A DNA stretch of 64,000 nt from Cephalopachus bancanus (taxonomy: Eukaryota; Chordata; Mammalia; Primates; Tarsiidae), in contig JAPVLO010000384.1 in assembly GCA_027257055.1 (NCBI GenBank), positions 2,170,001 through 2,234,000 on the forward strand, read 5' to 3'. Numbering within the stretch: the first letter of the stretch is position 1; the number at the start of each line of letters is the position of its first letter. Position numbers and translations under genes: made by a program. The notes beneath the pieces are model-generated. The model was not told the origin of the DNA. It was given only the letters and a program-made list of their open reading frames with translations, and made no database searches. This document shows positions 58,711 through 64,000 of the stretch, piece by piece.

Positions 58711-59237
58711 TCGTATTTTTTTCCCTCTGGATAACTCTAATACAATTACTTTAAAAATTTTTCATAATTGTTTTTCAACATATCCTTTTCTCTCTGTAAA
58801 TTCTGAGTCACTTCTTTGTCCACTTATCAGAAAAAACAAACGGACCAAAACCCTTCTCTATTCCAAGGTTAACTTGTATCTCTGACCTAAATATCGCCCT
58901 CTTCCACTTCTTTAGGGACACTTGACATTGAATAATCCATCTTTCTCTCCACTATTTCCTACTACGTTTTCAAATATAGTAGATCTGTACTACAAGAAAA
59001 AATTTTACAAGTCCTTTGCTATGATTGCTCCTGCAAGCTAACAACTTCAAAGTACTTAAACTTAAACTTCTTGAACATATTTTTACTAACCATTCACTCC
59101 CCCAGGGCTCCCGTTTCCCCCCCTTCTCTGAAATTGTGTTCTCTCTGCAACAAAGTGGCATTGCTGTGTTAAAGTTCAATAATGGCATTCTAAATACAAA
59201 CAGCAGGTGCATATGTAATACATAAATTCTCATTGGT
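58711..59237. other. Unassigned AT-rich DNA
   Basis: No repeat family or coding exon recognised. Confidence 0.4.
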
Positions 59238-59276
59238 CTCTCTATAGAACGGTATGTTGTACCATTCTATAGAGAG
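59238..59276. repeat. 17-bp inverted repeat with 5-nt loop
   Basis: Left arm CTCTCTATAGAACGGTA (59238-59254), loop TGTTG, right arm TACCATTCTATAGAGAG (59260-59276). There is one non-Watson-Crick position, which in RNA would be C-A or, on the other strand, G-U. Confidence 0.95.
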
Positions 59277-59404
59277 TGTAAGGTGTTCTCACTTTATCAA
59301 AAAGTCCTTTTTCTTCATCAAAACCCTAATCATTTCTTATCTCAGTGACTCTTCATTGGTTTTATTGGCCTCATCCCAAACTCTTCTTCCTAACTAGTTC
59401 TCAC

Positions 59405-59572
59405 CTAAGACTGCACACCATAGCCACTTGAGGATATTTTTAAATGTAGCTGTTCCTATGCCTCACCAGTTAAATCAGAATTTCATAAGATGAGGCTCAT
59501 AAATCAGTTTTTCAAAAAATTGTAACAGCTCCGTAGGTGATTTAAACATGTAATTATTGTTTGGAACCACCC
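59405..59572 (-). mobile_element. MER5/MER20-like hAT MITE fragment
   Basis: 'gcacaccatagccacttgag', 'tgcctcaccagttaaatcag', 'aatttcataagatgaggctc' and 'gctccgtaggtgatttaaac' resemble the symmetrical middle of MER5-type MITEs. Orientation is uncertain. Confidence 0.5.
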
Positions 59573-59684
59573 AGTTATCTGACAACTTTCCTGTTTGCAT
59601 TGCTTTCACATACTTTTTTCTATTGATAACATTCTCACAAATTTTCATTCTACTTTTCCCCCATTCATGCAATATAGTTTTTCA

Positions 59685-59750
59685 TGTGTCATCCAGTAGG
59701 CATTAATAGATGTATGCTGTGTCATCTGGTGGATATTAACAGATGCATGC
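59685..59750 (+). repeat. Diverged 33-bp tandem duplication
   Basis: TGTGTCATCCAGTAGGCATT.. (59685-59717) and TGTGTCATCTGGTGGATATT.. (59718-59750) are consecutive copies with about seven differences. Confidence 0.85.
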
Positions 59751-60900
59751 TGTGTGCAACGTACTTAGAGTATCAAAATGAAACACAGTTCATAGCCCAT
59801 GGGATAATTGGGCAATAGAGGTTTGAGGTACAGATGCCTGAGTTACAGGAAACAGATCATTACAAAAACTTAGCTGAAGGATTGACTCATCTTTCTGATT
59901 AAAGACACATTTCCCAGGAAAAAAACGATTGCACAGGTAGACTCATCTTCCTTTGTGAGCCACTGCCTGCCAAAGATAAAGGAGAAAAACCGAAAGATAC
60001 ACAGGATTTAGGGTGCATGTAAATGACTAATAAATTTCAATGCCTTTAATCAATATATCACAGGAGAAGAGGGAAATTAATTAGCTCACCTTGATGCACT
60101 CAGTAGTTCAGGTGCCTATAAGGAATCTAAGTGGGGATGTGCATTCCACCCTTGTTTATGCAAATATGAAATTAAAGTGATTATAGATTTAATTCTTATT
60201 GCCTCATATATATAAACATTGTTTATGAATAACTGCATACTCTGAGACAGTGAGCAGAGACCACACCTGTTTTACTCTCCCCTCCGCTTCCCTGATCAGA
60301 CTCCAAAGGCACACTGGTTTTGAAAATTTTAGGAATTCAAGAAGCAATGATTAAATAAATTATTTAAGGAAAGAAAGGAATAAAGAGAACTCTTTACTTT
60401 GAATAGAATGCAGGTAGAGGAATGTGTCGATTACACGTCGTCACTGTTATTGTTTCAAGCTGAAGGAGACTTGAGATCATTTTGTACCTTCTAAGATCAT
60501 GTCCTGTAAAAGGTTCTTCAGCCTTTCATCTCTACACTTGACCATTCTTTCAAGTGTCACTATTGGTCCTCAGATAAAACATGTTCACAATTTAACTTGT
60601 CTTCTCCATACAAAAATTACCCTAGTTACGTTTGTCTAAAAAAAAAAAAATCAATGCCACCAGCATACTACCAGATCTTCACATTTTAAATGGTAAGAGT
60701 AAATGAAAATCCAGGTTTCCATGTTTTTTTTAATCATTTCTCATTAATGCACATGCACTGCTCATTTATTCTTCACAAGACCTTTCAAATCGATCTCGAC
60801 CTTTTGGTACCCAATTTTTGCCCCAATTTCAGTCCAGGGCACTGGATGCTCTAAATTATTTTAGTAGACCAATTTCTTGCTTTCTTTTCCCTCCAATCCC
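59751..60900. other. Unassigned DNA
   Basis: No repeat family or coding exon recognised. Contains an A13 run at about 60638-60650. Confidence 0.4.
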
Positions 60901-60915
60901 GTCAATTTCTTTCTT

Positions 60916-61191
60916 TCTTCCTTTTTTTTTGAGTTGGAGTCTCATTCTGTCACCCAGGATGGAGTGCAGTGGTACACTCCCGGCCACCACAGCCTCGACT
61001 TGCTGGGCTCAAGTGATCCTTCTGCCTCAAACTTCAAGTAGCTGAACTACCACCCCCGGCTAATTTTTTATGAAGTGTAGAGACGAGGTCTCACCAAGTT
61101 GCCCAGGCGGGTCTTGAACCCGCAAGCTCAGGAAATCCACTTCCCTTGGCCTCCCAAAGTGCTGGGATGACAGGCTGAGCCACTGAGCACA
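60916..61191 (-). mobile_element. Alu, antisense
   Basis: Full antisense dimer with a target-site duplication gtcaatttctttctt (60901-60915) and gtcaatttatttctt (61192-61206), one mismatch. The minus strand carries GCGGGTTCAAGACCCGC, the T-arm hairpin. Confidence 0.94.
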
Positions 61192-61293
61192 GTCAATTTA
61201 TTTCTTATGACTTTGCCAAATCTTTCTGCAATACTATTTTTTTTTTTACTTCCTAAATTTTGCATTTTTAAGTATATACAATTAAAAATATCA

Positions 61294-61589
61294 GGCCTGG
61301 TTTGGTGGTTCAACCTATCATTCTAGCACTTTGGGAGGCCGAGGGGAGTGGATTGTCTGGGTCTGCGGGTTTGAGACCAGCCCGGGCAACTGGGCGAGAC
61401 CTCGTCTCTACAATAAAAAATTAAAAATTAGCTGGGCATGGTGGCGTGCGCCTGTAGTTTCGGCTACTTGGAAGGCTGAGGCGGAAGGATCCCCGGAGCC
61501 CAGCAGGTCGATATTGGGATGGCCGTGAGTGTGCCACTGCTCCCAACCTGGGCGACAGAGTGAGACTCCAACTCAAAATAATAATAATG
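61294..61589 (+). mobile_element. Alu, full-length, older type
   Basis: Starts GGCCTGGTTTGGTGGTTCAA, with 'gcgggtttgagaccagcccg' in the left arm and 'gggatggccgtgagtgtgcc' in the right arm; ends CCAACTCAAAATAATAATAA. No clear TSD. The next Alu inserted at the end of its tail. Confidence 0.9.
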
Positions 61590-61600
61590 ATATACATTAC

Positions 61601-61887
61601 CAGCCGGGCTCGGTGGCTCAGCCTGTAATCCCACGCCTTGGGAGGCTGAGGTGAGTGGATTGCCTGAGACTGCGGTTCGAGACCCGCCTGGGCAACTTGG
61701 CGAGACATCATCGCCACAATAAATCAAAAATTAGCCGGGCGTGGTAGCGCGCCTGTAATTCCAGCTACTTGGAAGGCTGAGAGGGAAGAATAGCCTGAGT
61801 CCAGCAGGTCGAGGCTGTGGTGGCTGGGAGCTGCCACTGCACTCCAGTCTGGGCGACAGAGTGAGACTCCAACTCAAAAAAATGTAT
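61601..61887 (+). mobile_element. Alu, full-length, inserted beside another Alu tail
   Basis: Starts CAGCCGGGCTCGGTGGCTCA and ends CCAACTC plus A-tail. The target-site duplication atatacattac is at 61590-61600 and 61888-61898. The right-arm hairpin is altered (GTGGCTGGGAGCTGCCAC). Confidence 0.93.
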
Positions 61888-61944
61888 ATATACATTACAG
61901 ATTTAGAATAAAATATTATAAATATAATATATGTATAAAATATT

Positions 61945-62375
61945 ACAGATGGAGCAGGCTTCAGAGGTCACGTGGCGAGTCAAATCCCCCTTTCACTGAT
62001 GAGTAGCAGGTTCAGAGAGGTGAGGTGACCATTTAAATCACACAGTAAACCGGGCTCGGTGGCTCAGCCTGTAATCCCACGCCTTTGGGAGGCTGAGGTG
62101 AGTGGATTGCCTGAGCCCACAGGTTCGAGACCCGCCTGGGCAGCGAGACCTCGTCTCTACAATAACTCAAAAAATCAGCCGGGCGTGGTAGCGCATGCCT
62201 GTAATTCCGGCTACTTGGAAGGCTGAGGTGGAAGATTCGCCAGAGCCCAGCAGGCGAGGCTGCGGTGGCCGGAAGAGGCCACTGCATTCCAGTCTGTGCA
62301 ACGGAGTGAGACTCCAACTCAAAAAATTAAAAAATAAAATCACACAGTAAACCAAAAAGGCAGATTGCTTTCTAA
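61945..62375 (+). mobile_element. MIR SINE split by an Alu
   Basis: 'cccctttcactgatgagtag' and 'gttcagagaggtgaggtgac' give the MIR core. The sequence breaks at the Alu (62051-62336) and resumes with 'acacagtaaaccaaaaaggc'. Confidence 0.6.
62051..62336 (+). mobile_element. Alu, full-length, young
   Basis: Starts CGGGCTCGGTGGCTCAGCCT and ends CCAACTC plus an A-rich tail. The perfect 16-bp target-site duplication aaatcacacagtaaac is at 62035-62050 and 62337-62352. The T arm has one change (ACAGGTTCGAGACCCGC). Confidence 0.95.
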
Positions 62376-62403
62376 GTTTTTGCCAAAGAAACCTGGTGTT
62401 CTT

Positions 62404-62481
62404 TTTTTTTTGAAAGCAGTAGTGTATTAAGAATACAGAAAAGCTCCCACAGGAGAAGGGTACCCAAAGGAGGGTTGCCCC
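62404..62481 (-). mobile_element. TINE-like element with perfect TSD
   Basis: The minus strand reads GGGGCAACCCTCCTTTGGGT, ACCCTTCTCCTGTGGGAGCT, TTTCTGTATTCTTAATACAC, CTGCTTTC, then an A-tail. The AATAAA of the family is changed to AATACA. The perfect 15-bp target-site duplication aaacctggtgttctt is at 62389-62403 and 62482-62496. This is the clearest evidence that the R-region unit moves by L1-type target-primed reverse transcription. Confidence 0.95.
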
Positions 62482-62610
62482 AAACCTGGTGTTCTTAGAA
62501 TTACTGTCCAAGACAATTAGAAAGCTATGTCTCCATTATTTATTCTCTATAATAGAGATCTCTGAAACTGTGCTGCATTTTACTGTTCATAATTCTGCCT
62601 CCTTAACTAG

Positions 62611-63130
62611 TGTATTAGTTTCCTAGGCTGTCATACAGCCCTGTTCAAACTGGGTGGCTTAAAACAACAGAAATTGGCCGGGCACGGTGGCTTAAGTCTG
62701 TCATCCCAGCACTATGGGAGGCCGAGGTGAGAGGATTGCCTGAGCCTGTAGGTTCAAGATCAGCCTGGGCAACATGGTGAGACCTCATCTCTACAATAAA
62801 TCAAAAACTTAGCCAGGTGTGGTGGCACGTGCCTGTAGTTCCAGTTACTTGGAAGGCTGAGGCCTAAGGATCGCCTGAGTCCAGCAGGTCGAGGTTGCGG
62901 TGGCTGTGAGTGTGCCACTGTACTTCAGCCTGGGCAACGGAGTGAGACTCCGACTCAACAAAACAAAACAAAAAATTTATTATCACAATTCTGGAGGCTA
63001 GAAGTCTAAAATCAAGGTGTCAGCAGGGCCAGGCTTTCTCTCAAGGTTCTATAAGACTCCTTCCCTGACTCTTCATAGCTTCTAGGGGTTCTACAATACC
63101 ATTTTAAAATCGTGTATTAAGTATCTTCCT
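62611..63130 (-). mobile_element. MaLR-type LTR, antisense, split by an Alu
   Basis: 'tgtattagtttcctaggctg', 'gggtggcttaaaacaacaga', then the Alu, then 'ttattatcacaattctggag', 'gctagaagtctaaaatcaag', 'gtgtcagcagggccaggctt'. The right border is approximate. Confidence 0.75.
62676..62972 (+). mobile_element. Alu, older type, nested in a MaLR LTR
   Basis: Starts GGCCGGGCACGGTGGCTTAA and ends CGACTC plus AACAAAACAAAACAAAAA. The left arm lacks the T-arm stem ('gtaggttcaagatcagcctg'). A short target-site duplication aaatt is at 62671-62675 and 62973-62977. The LTR reads continuously across the site. Confidence 0.92.
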
Positions 63131-63214
63131 TTGTGGACTCTTTTACATGAATCTGCTGATATTTAAATACCAGCTGATAGCAAACCTAGAAATTTTCCCT
63201 TAGCCCCTTGTAGT

Positions 63215-63286
63215 ATTCCCTCCCTCTCTCCCTTTCCCCCTCCTTCTTCCTTTCCTCTCTCTTTCCCTGCTACCTCTATCTCTGTC

Positions 63287-63337
<51 letters not shown>

Positions 63338-63365
63338 GTCTGTCTCTACCTTTACCTCTGTCTCA
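63215..63365 (+). repeat. CT-rich pyrimidine tract with (TC)n core
   Basis: CCCT/CTCC text grades into (TC)n at about 63295-63328 and TCTG words after it. Confidence 0.9.
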
Positions 63366-63846
63366 GCTAGAGTTCTTTTTATGCATTATTGAGGGATTCA
63401 AAACCACCCCAAGGCAACTCCCTTCTCTCCTCAACAGCAAATATAATAAGCTATCATAATTTTCATCTATTGGTCCTTTTTATTGCATTGCAGATTGTCT
63501 TCTTCTCAAGAGCTGAAACCCTCCATTTTTGCTTGGGGATCTCTTTACATTTCCTGCTGCCTTTTCAGGAACTTCTTTTTTTCCTATTATTTTCTCCCTT
63601 CTATATTATTAACGTGTCCCTCTCTATTGAGTTGTTTGCATTCATGTAAGACAGTATTTTTTTGCCCTTAATCTTTAAAAAAGAAAAATTCCCACTACCA
63701 CCCACTGACTGTCTTGTCAAACCTCAAAAGACCCATCTGTCAGATGCAAGTGTTTCTTTATCCTCGACTTTCACTTGTAATCTACTGCATCGGGCATTGC
63801 CTCCACCAAAACTTACATCAGGTATGTCACTTATCTCAAGCAACCG
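63366..63846. other. Unassigned DNA
   Basis: Pyrimidine-rich, no repeat family or coding exon recognised. Confidence 0.4.
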
Positions 63847-63900
63847 CTTATCAACAGCAACCATTTGCTGTCACTTATCAACAGCAACCATTTGCTGTTG
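63847..63900 (+). repeat. 27-bp tandem duplication containing a hairpin
   Basis: The word CTTATCAACAGCAACCATTT plus GCTGT occurs at 63847-63871 and 63874-63898. Each copy holds an inverted repeat AACAGCAA-CCAT-TTGCTGT; in the second it extends to CAACAGCAA/TTGCTGTTG. Confidence 0.9.
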
Positions 63901-64000
63901 AAAATGTAACGTTTTTCTAATATGGCTATACTTTTCTGCAATACTTATCACAATTGATTACTTCTTCCCAGTGGGAACGTTTATCTTTCTCAGCTGTTCT

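Noticed and set aside
1..64000. Nuclear mitochondrial insertion
   Set aside because: Such insertions are known in tarsiers, but I saw no mitochondrial tRNA, rRNA or protein-coding text in the window.

Overview
The window reads as repeat-rich, gene-poor nuclear DNA of a primate, most likely a tarsier (Carlito/Tarsius). Three things point there. First, many dimeric Alu elements share an unusual consensus: a left arm opening CCGGGCTCGGTGGCTCAGCC, a perfect tRNA-like B-box arm, a right arm with a GTGGCC..GGCCAC hairpin, and an end in CTCCAACTCAAAA. This does not match the lemur, loris or anthropoid Alu consensus as I know them. Second, four short L1-mobilised copies of the R region of a class I retroviral LTR occur with target-site duplications (TSDs) and A-tails. 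They match the description of the 'Tarsius interspersed elements' (TINEs). Third, older primate and mammalian repeats are present: AluJ, FLAM monomers, MaLR LTRs, L1M, L2, MIR, hAT and mariner. The species call is inference.

I find no protein-coding exon, tRNA, rRNA or other functional gene. Open reading frames are short (at most 129 codons) and fall in repeats or unremarkable AT-rich DNA. The window is intergenic or deep intronic.

Layout. 1-9 kb: MaLR LTRs, three Alus, a MER5 element and a long repeat-poor stretch (4.7-8.5 kb). 9.5-14.7 kb: an L1 tail, a MIR, a hAT-like element carrying a FLAM monomer, an L2 apparently split by a class I LTR (12.28-13.0 kb) with a ~38-bp minisatellite, then an L1 carrying an Alu. 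16.5-17.5 kb: mariner and MER1-type DNA transposons. 18.3-21.7 kb: an Alu interrupted by a ~260-bp copy of old L1 sequence that also lies 1.1 kb downstream, the L1 itself, and an LTR-like block with a Pro-type primer-binding-site-like sequence. 21.7-46 kb: scattered TINEs, Alus, L2/MIR, MaLR LTRs and two 5'-truncated L1s with clear TSDs. 46.6-49.9 kb: a younger L1 inside an old antisense L1, plus a TINE and a FLAM. 53.9-58.7 kb: a ~4.1-kb L1, itself holding an Alu, inside an old LTR-like repeat that ends in a GATA/GAAA microsatellite. 60.9-63.2 kb: an Alu cluster with a TINE and an Alu-split MaLR LTR.

The elements document one system: L1 reverse transcriptase acting on its own RNA, on Alu RNA and on a short LTR-initiated RNA. 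In several places the order of events can be read from nesting and target-site duplications. Repeat family names are recalled by eye, not from a database search; boundaries without a stated TSD are approximate.
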